From contig CAMZMU010000040.1 in NCBI GenBank assembly GCA_947311845.1, forward strand, positions 54,093,975 through 54,157,974: DNA of 64,000 nt, written 5' to 3'. Below the pieces are notes generated by a model. It ran no database searches. It saw nothing but the letters and a program-made list of their open reading frames with translations, and was not told where the DNA came from. This document shows positions 35,701 through 46,500 of this stretch, piece after piece (position 1 is the stretch's first letter; each line of letters opens with the position of its first letter). The position numbers and the translations under genes are program-made. The stretch comes from Poa pratensis. Its lineage: Eukaryota; Streptophyta; Magnoliopsida; Poales; Poaceae.

Positions 35701-37873
35701 TGTATCGATAAATGTAGAGGCTGGGGCTTCCCCTTAAAGAAAAAAAAGAAAATAATATTGTTGTGGCTTCTAAGAAGTCATATGACACTATGATTTGTTG
35801 TTAATATAGTGGACAATAACTTCTCCGTGATAGATGACAAAGGATTAAATGTATTTTTGCTCTTATATTAATATTTTACTTGGAAGTATGGCAATGATGA
35901 AGAGATTAAGGATAGTGATAAATTCTTCTATATTTAATAAAATAAACCATTAAAGCGACTTACAGCTTTTCCAGATTGATCAAACTGGAGATTTTTTTTG
36001 GAATAGGTCCTTGAAGTTTCGTCCCATATATTCTCCTAGCAAGACAAGTGAATTAGCTTTCAAAGATTGCAAAAGTAAGAAGTTGTGCCTAATGAAAATA
36101 AACCAAGTACTTATGCGTACAAGTCTCTGAGATTGGTAAAGTTCGCAATAAATTCTGGAAGTGTCCCTGTAATGTGATTGTCGAATATCCAACTGCACAG
36201 GAAATTGCAAGGTCATGTGATCTTTCTTTCCAACGAGAAGCTATGTAATATATTGCTCTCCAGATTTGCTTTAAATAGCTTTTACTTGCTATATGAGAAA
36301 GTAACGGGAAATGGCGGATACATACAGAGATTGAAGACTCCTTAAACGTGAAGATTCGTTAGGAAAAGGCCCACGGAGTTGATTGTTGTTGAAGTGCCTA
36401 GCTATGTGAAGAGCATACAGTCAGCTATGAGACTATTATATGACTTTGGTGACAGATAATTTTAAAATTGAAAAAGTTTGAGCAGTGAAAGAGGTCTGCA
36501 TTATGACTATTCTTTGCATAGAAATAGGACCAACATTCGCTAGTTCAGCAAGATGAACTTTCAATGCACATATTCCTTTTATGACGATTACAGGAAAACA
36601 TTATGAGGTTCTACAACAAATTTACAATCTTGATAGTAAGGAGAAGCAAAAGCTTTTGTAATCACCATGTTTCCAGTTTGGAGAGATTGGCAATTCCTGG
36701 AGGTATTAGACCACTTAAGTTGTTGTTGCTTAAATCCCTACAGAAGGAAATGGTAAGCGACTATCAGTTGTGTTAAGAATCCTTGTTATTTAAAATTCTG
36801 TAGTACTGAGGATGAAGGGGTAGAGTAGACAAAAAAAACTACTTCCTCTGTCCCTTTTTATAAGACGTTTTGGAAAGCTTAATTGGCTTGCCAAAACGTC
36901 TTATAAAAATGGACGGGGAAGTAGTTTTTTTTTTGAAACATTGAATTTTTTTGGTAAACACGTGGATACACTGTTTCTATGCTTAATACTTTTAGTAATT
37001 CTGCGGTGCCAGTCAATCATTATGCTGTAGCACCAAGCTGCTGGGGCTTCTATTGCAATAATAATTCAGTATCGAGCACAATTATATGTTACGAAAAAAA
37101 TCAAGACAAAGGTATCCATCCAAATGTTAAGATAACACTATGACAGTAGTCAAAGTTTGGAGGTTTAATTCCACTATGTGAAAGAACAACAAGTATTCCA
37201 TAGCTGCATCGAGTAGCATAATACTCAATGCAGCAAAACATCACATATCCCTAATGTTAGGGCAGGTGAATTTTCGTGTGTCCTAGAGTAAACAGTTTCC
37301 AAAGTATCAGGCAACAATGCCAGAACTCACAGGGAAACCAGCTCCGTCAGGTTGAAGAGCTCTGGCGGGATCTGGGTCAGGTTCCAGTAGCCAGTCACGT
37401 TCCTGCATCATCCATAACCAAATCGTCAGAGACACAGAGGCAACGAAAACAACAGTGCAGATGCCTCGGGCGGGCGTGCAAGGAGGACGGGCGCACGCAC
37501 AGGTGCGTGATGCGGCACTGGCCGGTGAAGTCGTTGCAGCTGCAGCCGATTGACGCGTTCTTCGCCAAGGACTCGAACCAGACCCGCTTGCCCTGGCTGC
37601 ACGGCTCCGTCGCATCATAGCCGAGACCCCATCGCAGGAACACCGCGCTCAGGGCAGACACTGCGAGAGGGGACGAGAGAGATCTGTGAGACGGCGCGCG
37701 TTAGCTTCGAATCCGGTGGCGGGGGCGGGAAACCGGTTACCGTCGGAGGCATTGGTGGGCTGCTGCTGCGGCGGCGGCGGCGACAACAAAGGCGGGAACT
37801 GGGCGGCGGCGACGGCGAGGCCGGCGAGCGCGAGAAGGAGGAGGAAGGGGGGAGCGGGAGGGGAGGGAGCCAT
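29771..37873 (-). CDS. LRR-malectin receptor-like protein lacking a kinase domain
   Basis: Seventeen exons (minus): 37741-37873, 37501-37660, 37331-37402, 36666-36737, 36326-36397, 36121-36192, 35964-36035, 34831-34902, 34678-34749, 33861-33926, 33185-33250, 31912-31980, 31766-31810, 30982-31037, 30341-30714, 30061-30247, 29771-29961. All introns are GT-AG; the total of 1851 bases gives 616 codons without a stop. The product has a signal peptide (LLLLALAGLAVAAAQ), a Cys-rich cap, LRRs mostly one per 72-base exon (LDLSNNNLSGLIPPGI, IYGTKLQGPIPKKI), a malectin domain (LITSCAVNCGG, WYYVVGLSNGTYTVQLFF, YWNGRGT) and one membrane helix (GVVAGIAALCIAAAVI). It resembles LRR-VIII-2 receptor kinases (At1g53440 type), but stops about 11 residues after the helix, so it would need a partner to signal. 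Confidence 0.85.
32511..32671. mobile_element. Stowaway MITE in a receptor intron
   Basis: Starts ATCCCTCCGTTCCACAATAT and ends ATATTGTGTAACGGAGGGAG, with TA at 32509-32510 and 32672-32673. The TATAAGATGTTTTAG and ACATGTTTTAGTGTACATGT interior is typical. It lies between exons 11 and 12 of the LRR-malectin gene. Confidence 0.9.
34014..34258. repeat. Tandem duplication, 127-bp period, in a receptor intron
   Basis: Two nearly identical copies contain CAAGGAGATCTATTTTATGG, CACTGCCAAATATTGTAGC and GACGAGATAAAGTAGATGCG / AACGAGATAAAGTAGATGCG. Few differences imply a young duplication. It lies between exons 9 and 10 of the receptor gene. Confidence 0.9.
34466..34570. repeat. Short tandem duplication, ~67-bp period
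   Basis: CTGGCGGATAGATAGTAATAAGCTAATA occurs at about 34473 and again at about 34540. It lies in the same intron as the 127-bp duplication. Confidence 0.8.
35195..35755 (+). mobile_element. LINE remnant in receptor intron (antisense to the gene)
   Basis: On the plus strand 35201-35357 reads SPFWKGLMRVKEL, then VGNGLNTRLWEDAWLGDQPL and QYTSLYNIF. This is the segment between reverse transcriptase and the zinc-binding domain in plant LINE ORF2. Sequence then jumps to a 3' end with GCTTGTAAACACTTTG, GGCTATATGTATCGAT and an A-rich tail near 35739-35755. The element is internally deleted and has no intact frame. It sits in the ~1.06-kb intron between exons 7 and 8. Confidence 0.75.
36842..36921. 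mobile_element. Short Stowaway-like MITE
   Basis: 80-bp near-perfect palindrome: CTTCCTCTGTCCCTTTTTAT at one end and ATAAAAATGGACGGGGAAG at the other, flanked by TA (36840-36841, 36922-36923). The arms TAAGACGTTTTGG / CCAAAACGTCTTA are exact complements. It lies in the intron between receptor exons 3 and 4. Confidence 0.85.
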
Positions 37874-38295
37874 GGGCGTGGGGAGGTAGCGGTTGACTTG
37901 GGGAGGAGGGGTGGGAGCATGGGCAGGCTTTGGGGTTTTGGAATGCGTTTGACCTCGCCGCTGCGCGCGCGGGTCTGAGAGCTGAGCGGAGACGAGGTCG
38001 TCGTGGGTGACCAAGTCTCGGGAGAGGAGGTCGCTACCTACCTCGGGGAGTGGAAAGCGGGAGAGGGACTCCGGCCGCCGCCGGCGGATCGGCGGCGCTG
38101 GTCTGAGTTTTGAGCAACCCGTGCAAAACGAGTGGGAAATGAAAAGCATGTGCTCCGTAAACATTTTTAGCCGCTCAACTTACCGGGTCAAACTTTCGTC
38201 AAAACTTAAAGATCTGGTAAACTTATGTGGATTGAATGATAATTTCCTTTTCATTTGTATATTATACATGTATGATGCAAATATAATTTGACATT
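37874..38295 (-). promoter_or_regulatory. 5' region of the LRR-malectin gene
   Basis: GC-rich up to about 38110, then abruptly AT-rich. The GC-rich part likely holds the 5' UTR and core promoter; no single element is clear. Confidence 0.35.
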
Positions 38296-38378
38296 ATTTT
38301 TTCCGTTCCATAAACTTGGTGTAGTTTTGGTTCAAATTTAAACCAAAATCACAACAAGAATTATATAAAGGAGGTAGT
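38296..38378. mobile_element. Degenerate Stowaway-like hairpin
   Basis: Palindrome centred on TTTTGGTTCAAATTTAAACCAAAA, with ends TTCCGTTCCATAAACTTGG and TTATATAAAGGAGGTAGTAC that resemble worn Stowaway termini. Confidence 0.55.
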
Positions 38379-39021
38379 ACCATTCATTGGCCCATTTACA
38401 ATAAAATATTATGAAAATATGAAGTTTCGAATAAACAAACTCGTTATAACTCAAAACGTTTTCTAAGCGAGTCTTAATATGGACGATCATCTCCTTCAAT
38501 GTTGTGTGTAACATGCGCGCCATGAATCATGAGAGTACAGAGTAACTGAGAGGAGATGTGTAATTGCCCCAAAAATACGATATGTGGCCCACAATGTAAA
38601 AAAGAGATTTAAAATTTTCAATAAACCATTGGGTATAAAATGACACTCAAATGTGTGACATATTGGCAAAGATGATGAAAGGCATTCTTCTAGTAGAAAG
38701 ACAAAAGAAATTTGCGTCATTCTGTCAAATTCCTCATTAACGAGGATCAAATAAATTATTATGTATACATTCCGACTTTATATATGTTTTACATGCCCGT
38801 ATATGACTTGAACTAGGACAATTTTAGTTAAGGGCACGAGCCGAGCTACACACTGGGCCAAAATCGACTGTCTATACATAACATTAGTAAGCTAACCCAC
38901 TATTTTAAGCAAATCAGTATCACTTCCCTTGGATCCACCCGCCTATACATTTTACTACAAATCCTGCCGCCCGTGGCTGTGCGGCTGGAGAGATTCCGCG
39001 GCGGGCCGATCCATTTAAGTA

Positions 39022-39114
39022 CTCCCTCCGATCTGAAAAGAGTGTCGGAAGCTATACAAGATTTTGTACTACCGCAATACATTTTCCACGATAGCTAAAA
39101 TGGACTAGAGGGAG
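39022..39114. mobile_element. Degenerate Stowaway MITE
   Basis: Starts CTCCCTCCGATCTGAAAAGA and ends GACTAGAGGGAG, with TA on the left only. AGCTATACAAG and ATAGCTAAAATG lie inside. It is truncated or worn at the right. Confidence 0.6.
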
Positions 39115-40715
39115 TCGTTTCGTTCTTTCATGTTTTCTTCTTTTTTATGTTCGTTTTCTTTTTCTTTTATTTTTGTTTTTTGTTTTATTTCACTTTTATG
39201 ATTTTGAAAATGTACAGATCTAAAAAAATATTCAGAATTTAAAAACGTTGAGTTATGAAAAATGTTCAATGGTTGAATTTTGAAAATTTGTTCAGATTTT
39301 AAAAGGGTGTCCAGATTTTGAAGAACGCAGAAAGAAAACAGAAACACCAAAGAAAAGAAAGAAAAATCGTACATATTAATGGGATCGTAGAAATGTGGCA
39401 CAAATATTCTTCGCCTCAGGTGGTGTGGGGCTGCGGGGCCGCTAAGAGCGGTGTATAGCACCTCCCCATTTTTATGTAGCTCCACCACTGTTCATGGGTT
39501 GAAGAAATCAGAAGAAACATGTGAGAACTCAGAGTTTTGTAAAACAAAGCAGAGTCCAGAATACTCCATGAAGATCAAGTTTTTCTTTTTCTTTTGAGGG
39601 ATAAATAAAAAAGCGAGAGTTTGTATAGTGAATGACTAGGCCTTATGGGGTTTCAGCTATCCCTGGGAGCAGAGAGCCCAAGGTTTCCCAACCAAATATT
39701 TGTCCAGCCAAGTTTTTATGTGCACGCGAGTTGGCCGCGCTGAAGCGTTTTGATTCCCGGGTGCATATACACTCTTTATTCAAAATACATTTTAAACGCA
39801 TTTTCAAATGTCCAAAAAAAATCGCGCGTAGATCTTAACTTTCTATGTGTTCACAAAGTCGTTTCATGAAAAACGATATTTTCTGTGGCATAGATTTTAG
39901 TAGTTGACTATCTAGTAATTGTTTTAGTAAAAAATAAACTGGTAATTCAAAAAAAAAATCACTTTAGCACTTCGAACAAAGACTACTACTCACTCTCGCT
40001 ATTTCCATTTTAAGATAACTATCCATTGAGAAAATCATCAGTATGGCTAGTGCAAACTGCAATTCTTCCACTACTACCTCTTCCTTAGTGTTTTGTTGGT
40101 CAGTGATCTGTGTGCGCGCATGGTGAACTGAAACAAATGAGTGATAAACATCCGCTAACTACGGAAACTCACAACTTCGAAAAATAAACTAGAGATGTTC
40201 ATCTACCACTCCTCTCATCACATTCGGGTGGCAAACTATCTAGCCACCCACCAGTTCCGACATGAAGCAAAACTACTACTGGTGAACTTCACCTTAAACA
40301 AACACCAAAAGATCACATCGTCATTTATGCAGATTTTAGCTGCTTCTGCTCACATGAAACTTTTCTGTGAACGTTATAAAATTGCATGCAAACTAGTATC
40401 AATCATATTGTGAAATGGAGCATATAGCAATTGAAAAAAAATGCGTAAATGCAAATTATTCCTTGCTGCCGGCAGAACTGTGAGTGTCGTACTGATTACA
40501 TATACTGATGCTTTACAGTTTACAGTGTTTTTCGTTTTGCTTCCGTTCATGTTCAGGCTGGGTAGCAAGTATTTGCCAGCGCTACATGCGACGGCAAAAC
40601 GAAGAATTGTCCGTAGGACTGATAACACAAATGGTTTGCATAATCACACTATTTTAGTACACAGAACATAATACGAGACAACTATGGACAGCTCACATCT
40701 GGCTGAATTATTTCC
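39115..40715. other. Intergenic, no gene seen
   Basis: AT-rich. 39120-39380 is T- then A-rich low-complexity DNA. Short frames have no recognizable domains. The part next to 40716 is probably 3' UTR of the cis-prenyltransferase. Confidence 0.45.
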
Positions 40716-40767
40716 TTGTTATCTGCTTGTCTCCTTCCAGAGGAAATGGGATCACAGATTCACAGGC

Positions 40768-41763
40768 TCACAGCTGCTTCTTCCCCAGCGTTTTGTTCTG
40801 CTCAATGTAAGGGTAGACTCTCTGGTACTGTAATATCGCCCAGACAAGGTGCCTCCAAGAGAACTCTGGCCACAGAGGATCTGGGTTCTGCAAATGGCTA
40901 AACGTCGTCTGCCATAGGAGGAAATTGCTCAGACGAGTCTCGCCCGATGTTCGGATCACAATGTCAGGATCTGGGCAGCCAGCGGTGTACATATGGCGAT
41001 CCAAATCGGCCACTGAAATATCTGAACATGTGCCGCCATTCACAGCACGGCCATTGCAGCTGCCAGCTTGCTGTCCCTGTATCATATCCCTCCGTTCTTT
41101 GCAAAGCTCGGTGACAGCGTTGGCAATCTCGGAAGTCGAGTTGTATGGCATGCATACAGAGAAGACAATTCCTTTGTTTTGGGCAGTGCTCGCCATCAGC
41201 TTCTGAGCTGCTAGCCGCACCGGTTCGCTAAGCATGTCTAGATTCCCCCAGAAGTTGATCTTGCAGTTAATCTTGTTGATGACATTTCTGTTCTCCAACA
41301 GCTCATTGATCTTTTCCTCCATCAACTCCATCAAGGTTTGCACCTCACTCGGGTCCCGTTTAAAATTATCGATGCTAAATGCGTACACAGTGATATACTT
41401 GACGCCCATTTCGTAGCAGTAGAGAAGACTTCCCATTAGAGCGGAGAAGCCCACCCTATGACCGGCGCCTTCCTTGATACTTCTGGATTTAGCGTATCTA
41501 CGGTTACCGTCCATAATAAAAGCAATGTGTTTAGGCATTGGGCCATAGGATAGGACAGCTACGACACACTTGCGTAGAAAATTCTTCAGACTTTCGAGAA
41601 CACCAGTTGCAATTATCTCATCAGGCTTGTTCTCGTTCAACATCTTCGGATCCTAGACCAACAAGATAAATAAAACTCAACATTGCTTTTCTAAGGGAGA
41701 AAAAAAAAAGAGAGTCGGAGGTGTTTTGAGGATCTTTACATGGCTAATGAGTGAATCAAGCAT
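40768..41763 (-). CDS. cis-Prenyltransferase (dehydrodolichyl diphosphate synthase type)
   Basis: Two coding exons: 41740-41763 (MLDSLISH, within exon 41740-41806) and 40768-41652. They join in phase 0 to give 302 codons; an in-frame TGA lies just upstream of the ATG at 41763. The internal ATG at 41643 is an alternative start. Family motifs: HIAFIMDGNRRYAK (catalytic Asp and diphosphate-binding region), GAGHRVGFSAL, YAFSIDNFKR and RTSGETRLSNFLLWQT. The enzyme adds isopentenyl diphosphate in cis to farnesyl or longer diphosphates, making the polyprenyl diphosphate precursor of dolichol at the ER, usually with an NgBR-type partner. The frame is intact and of normal length. The exact chain-length class cannot be read from sequence. 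Confidence 0.93.
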
Positions 41764-41806
41764 TTCCACGAGGAGGGTTCAACCAAGCAATACGCCAATG
41801 TCAAAG

Positions 41807-42871
41807 CTGCAAACAGGAAAATACATAAGTTAGACTTTCTTGAGCAGGACGGGTGAATGTTTACCATCAGAAAAATGAGTGCGAGATGGATAATATCACT
41901 ACTGCAGAATTAAGCGAGATGTGTTACTGGGTAAAAAATTCAGATGTCAGGAAACAATTGATCAGTTGTGCTTCTCCAAGGATGTATCAACACGACACCC
42001 AATCACCCAAGACAACTCAAACCAACACTTCTTAAGAGAATAGTACATCCTACAGAAGAAATGAAACTGGGACAGAAAGACGGGACTCCAGATTCACAAC
42101 GCCAGATTTCAGTCGGTCCGAAGATTGCCTAAAGTGACCATACGATGAGGTCCACTCAGGTACTTGAAAGTCTAGTGGCAACTTGCTTGGCTACCTATCC
42201 AGACAGGACAACGTCTAAACAGCCTCATGGAAAGCAGCTTGCCTCTCCCGAAACAAAGCTTATGCACATAGCACAAAGCATATGTACAAATAATATCACT
42301 ACTACAGAATTAAGCGAGATGTAAACAATTGATCGGTTATGCTTGTGCCAGGACTGTAGAAGACACCAACGATCATCCTACGGAACTTAGACTGACGCCT
42401 TTTGAGAAAGAGATGAGACTTCTTGGACTACCAAAATACTAGATCCTACAGAAAAGATGAAAAATCGGACAGAAAGACGGACTCTAGATCTGAAGAAAAC
42501 AGGAGCAGCAGCTTTCCTATCGTGAAACAAGATTATGCACTGGGATTGAAATTCTACTGGAAACTTGGCTACGCAACATGTAAAAGGCCTCAGGAACAGC
42601 AGCTTTCCTCTCCTGAAACAAGCTTCACATAGCACAAAGCATACAATATATATATTTTTTTATTTTATTTTTTTGCACCCTCCCAAACTCCTAAACAGCC
42701 TGAAGCTTCAAAGTTCCTGCTATGTTTTACAAGCTTACTAAGCAGCATCATCAACAAGCAGCACTGTGGAACCGGGACCAACAAGAGCCGAGCACACGCT
42801 CTTCAACCTCACGGCTATTCCGTCGAACACGTGGCGGGCAAGCGAGTCAGGAGAGATCAGTTTGAGCTTAC
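41807..42871 (-). other. Probable 5' UTR intron of the cis-prenyltransferase
   Basis: Bounded by GTAAGC (donor at 42866-42871 on the minus strand) and TTTGCAG (acceptor next to 41806). It contains a two-copy tandem duplication. A second 5' intron lies between 41739 and 41653. All sites are inferred from consensus only. Confidence 0.55.
41886..42660. repeat. ~400-bp imperfect tandem duplication in the 5' intron
   Basis: Copies at about 41886-42290 and 42291-42660 share ATATCACTACTGCAGAATTAAGCGAGATG, AACAATTGATC.GTT.TGCTT, GGACAGAAAGACGG and CATAGCACAAAGCATA in the same order. Confidence 0.8.
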
Positions 42872-43200
42872 CTGCGGGATCGAGGTCCGGGGGCGGAGCA
42901 AGGACGCCACGGAGACTCCGGAAGCGAGCGGCTGCGGAGGAGCTAGTGGTGGAGCAGGTGGGCAAGAGACCGCAGGCGATTCTTGTAGCAGCTCGGTGCC
43001 CGTACGAGCAGGTCAGGGAGTGGTTGGTAGCTGGGATCGTGCGGAATCTCGTCCGGACGGCGGAGGAGGGGGGCGGACGGACGGGAGGCGGGCTGCGTAC
43101 CACGGAGGCACGGACGGCGACCTCGGCACCTCGCGAAGATTCTTTCTGTTTGGCGTGCTGGCAGAGCTGGGCTGGGCACCGCGCGGCACGACGAGCGGCT
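42872..43200 (-). promoter_or_regulatory. GC-rich 5' leader exon and promoter of the cis-prenyltransferase
   Basis: A GC-rich island ends on the minus strand at GATCCCGCAG|GTAAGC, a good donor. A minus-strand frame (42738-43103) runs through the donor but its product is unlike any family I know. I read it as a non-coding leader exon; a separate small gene is possible. The upstream limit is a guess. Confidence 0.5.
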
Positions 43201-43347
43201 GAACTATTCTTTTACCAGCAGAGAAGGCCTCCCCTCCTCTTTTTTTTTTTGGAAACGAGAAAAAGATTTATTTTTTAAACGAGCTCCCCTCCGATTTTGT
43301 GCACATGCAAACTGGAGTAGGACACGTACGATCGCGCAGGTCAACTT

Positions 43348-43645
43348 TTTTTTTTTTTGCGAAACACAGTACAACGCAGACGCTCACATACACGTGCACC
43401 ACTCACCCCTATGAACGCACGCACGCACACCCTACCCCTATGAGCACCTCCAAAAGACTGAGCCGGCGGTTGGGTCTTGAGATTGACGAAGTCACCACAG
43501 GCACCTCGCTGTCGACGGGAACGTCGCCTCCCACTGAAGAATATTCCGCCTAAATGAGAAACACCAATGTCAAATCTAGGATTTGAACTCTGGTGGGCTG
43601 GGGGTACAACCACCCTCCTAACCATCTTGCCACAGGCAAGTTCTC
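43348..43645 (-). mobile_element. Au SINE, complete, minus strand
   Basis: Complement of the Au family sequence: T-tract (tail) at 43348-43358, GCACACCCTACCCCTATGAG, GACGGGAACGTCGCCTCCC, GGATTTGAAC (B box complement) and CACCCTCCTAACCATCTTGC (A-box region). A 17-bp TSD, ATCGCGCAGGTCAACTT, flanks it (43331-43347 and 43646-43662). It lies about 150 bp upstream of the inferred cis-prenyltransferase leader. Confidence 0.93.
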
Positions 43646-43662
43646 ATCGCGCAGGTCAACTT

Positions 43663-44905
43663 ATTCATAGGAGTACGATACGGAGACACTGTGTTCATTA
43701 GTTGATGGACAAGAGAAAAAACGCGCAGAGAAGAAGTCGCGTTTCAAAAGAAAGATGTCTTCTCTCGAAGAATACAAAAGCACGGAAACCCCTTTTAAGC
43801 ATGGGAAAGGCCTAGCTAGAGCTGCATCATTTCATCGGCGGGGTATAAACAGGACCTTGCACGTAAAACAAATTACAACATGGCCCTGTAAATAAGCAAA
43901 TAGAACCCTACGGTACAGATAGGAAAATCAATCAAGTCCTCCGACGGCTTCTTCGCCGCCGTCGAAACCGAGACTCTACCGTCGGTCGTCCTTCATCTCA
44001 CCGCGGACGAAACCACTTGGGAGAGGGAGCACGATGTGCGCCGCTGGAAATCCTCCGAAGAGCCTCCGCCATGGAGGTGGAAACGATGCCGTCCTAGGCA
44101 ACTCGAGCGGCTTCCCATCCCAGCCAAAGGTCATGGCAGCAAACGGCGACTACCACGTGATTATCTCCAAACTGCAGCAAGAAGTCCACATGAAGCCGAA
44201 GATCAGTCCACCTTCCGCCACCTCGGCGACGAGATCATGAAAAGACGCAAGGGTCTGAAGCTCCGTCGTAGTAGCCCCCAAAAGAGAGAACTCTTCGAGC
44301 TTATTCACCAAGCCGCTATACCCACCTCTTCTCCAATTAAGCTCCAACCACCGGAGCCCGTCAAGAGTGACGAAGAAGCCTAGCCCTCCCCCTCCCATCA
44401 CACACAGCTCGGCTGGGACGCAGAAAAGCTTGAAGGAGTCGACTTATTGACGGAGATCCCCAACCTCCACACCTCCACTCCCAATAACCCTACCCACGAG
44501 AGGAGTACGATGAAGAAGCTCCAGATCGGGACTCACCAGATCCACCGGCGAAACCTAGCACTCTACTCTAAACTAGTAACTCTACTCCAAATCATAAAAA
44601 TGTGAAAAAAAGAATAAAAAACAGAAAAAAACGAAAAAGTAAAAGAAAAAACAGAACATAACAGAATAGAACAGAAAAAAGGAAACAAGTTTAATGGCTG
44701 GCTCGCTGCGGGGGTTCCTTCCCAGGCGGCGCGAGCCTGAAGTACCGCCAGCGGGCGGCATATAGGATTTTCCGTGCGAGGCTCCTGGGCCGCAACGGGC
44801 GTTATATAGGAAACCATCCGTACCTTACCAGGCCTTGGGCCTGCAGTTATGGCCCATAAGTAGTCTCTTAGCCTTTACGTGCAGAATCCTCAGCTCGAAG
44901 CAGCA
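43663..44905. other. Intergenic between divergent genes
   Basis: 43930-44560 is GC-rich with short plus-strand frames (for instance 44036-44383, rich in Arg, Pro, Ser and Lys) that match no family I know; this may be transposon leader sequence. 44580-44700 is an A-rich AAAAACAGAAAA tract. The last ~100 bp is probably the ALKBH6 promoter. Confidence 0.4.
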
Positions 44906-45371
44906 ATGGAGGCGGACATGGCGACCCAAGAACCGGCGGCGGAAGAGAAGGGGAATCCTTCGTCGGCGTTGTCCTTGAAGAGCACCGGGGACTACGCCAT
45001 CGGCTCCATCCCCACTGTCCTCTACGTTCCCGACTTCATCTCCCAGACCGAGCAGTCCCAGCTCCTCCACCATGTATAGTGACTAATCTTGTCAGTGCTA
45101 TAGTTTCTTTCTTTTGCTCTCACCTGTGTTTTTCGTTTTGTTTGATGCGCCGGTGGCGACCTCCGTTTCAGATTTACCAGGCGCCGGCGCCCATGTGGAA
45201 GGCTCTCAAGAACCGGTGGCTGCAGAACTGGGGTACCTGCGTGTGCATCGCCTGCTGTGCTCCTAAATCATTGATCGGCGATTTTTTCGTTCTTTTTCGG
45301 CTTTGGCAACGTAATGATTTGGTTGACTTGTGCAGGAGTGGTGCACGAGAAGGGGTTACTACCGCAGGCAT
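44906..45371 (+). pseudogene. ALKBH6: ALKBH6-like 2-oxoglutarate dioxygenase, first three exons only
   Basis: Exons 44906-45073, 45172-45232 and 45336-45371 join in phase (donors CAT|GTATAG, G|GTACCT, T|GTGAGT). They read SIPTVLYVPDFISQTEQSQL, IYQAPAPMWKALKN, RWLQNW and GVVHEKGLLPQA, the start of plant AlkB homolog 6. Complete family members continue with PSWL..I and the iron-binding HxD...H core; I find none of that in the window. After 45371 the sequence runs into non-coding and then retrotransposon DNA. The gene is either truncated or has its remaining exons beyond 64000, across an intron over 18 kb long. Without the core it cannot be a demethylase. Confidence 0.85.
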
Positions 45372-46500
45372 GTGAGTGCTCAACTGCTCATCGACATTTC
45401 AGTGCTTAGCCCAATTTTGTGGATTCTGTGTCATGATCAGGAAATGCTATTACATAACTGAACTAGTGAAGTGCCCCATGCATGGGGTTTAACGGAGGTA
45501 TTTCAGGGATTCGTAGTTACCCTATCGTTTGGTTGCAATAAGCTTGGTAACTAGATTTGGATCCCTTCAGTAGCCCAATTTTGTTGCAATAATCCTTGCA
45601 AATGGAGAAATCCCTGTCAGAGTTTGAGGTAGAGATATGAACGAAGATCATGTTCTCAGTTAGAGAGATAACGAGAACAGTTCATATTATCGACTTGTCC
45701 CTTTCCATCAGTCAAACAAAATCTGCTATGCTTGTCTCCTTTTTACAATTTGTTCGCTAATCCTGTCCTTCAACAGATCGGTTTCTGAAATCACATATCT
45801 TTGTTCTTTAACATAATTTGAGGGATACAGTCATGCTTGTACTTTGCAGGCCATCTCTATGTATTACACAAATATCGCCCAAACTGCTCCATCCTTCCTC
45901 CGCAAAAGGAAAGACAAGAAGGTACAGGAAGGCAAAGACCATAGAGATGGCAGTTGAAGAAGTACATCGTCTGGGCCGGCTGCGAGTTCTCCCCTCAACC
46001 CCCCACGATTTCTCCTCCACCCACGTCATCTCCCCCACGGTCTGCCAAAAAATTTCTACTACCGCCGATAATCCAAAGTCGCAACAGCTCAATTATCTCT
46101 CGCCCAAACTGCTCCCTCCTTTGCTCCGCAATTCTTCCCCCATGCAACCGCCGCCTTTGCACTCCGCCACGCACGGGACATCTTCCACTCGCCGCCACCG
46201 TTCCGCCGCGTGCGGTAGACGCAGATGCTCCTCCGTTGTTTCGCCGCGCGCTGGGACCCTCGCACGGCAGGGGACACGCTGCCACCGCCCACCGCAAGCG
46301 CAAGGCAGCAGTTGTTCCTCATCGGTTGCCCCTGATGCTACACGAGAGAGGGGAGTGTGTTTCACTGTGAAAAATGGTTTGCCTCAATTTCTCATTGTAT
46401 TCCTCCCTCTAAATAGGGGTTGTGCAGACTGGTTGCCTAAGTCAACTATCCGGACACATTACTGCGACGTGACCGGACATACCTCTATCTGACGCGCCAC
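45372..46500. other. Non-coding flank of the truncated ALKBH6-like gene
   Basis: AT-rich to about 45840. TTTGCAGGCCATCTCTATG at ~45850 looks like an acceptor, but what follows does not match the expected next exon. 45900-46370 is GC-rich; its minus-strand frames are not recognizable. It may be the outer part of the Copia LTR or target DNA. Confidence 0.4.

Noticed and set aside
42738..43103. Minus-strand 121-codon frame upstream of the prenyltransferase
   Set aside because: Runs through a good splice donor at 42871 and has no known domain; better explained as a leader exon plus intron.
44036..44383. Plus-strand frame of 115 codons
   Set aside because: Basic, low-complexity product without a domain in a transposon-like GC-rich block; several overlapping frames are equally likely.
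45850..45900. Possible fourth ALKBH6 exon after TTTGCAG
   Set aside because: The sequence after the acceptor gives PSLCITQI-like residues that do not continue into the expected dioxygenase core in any frame.
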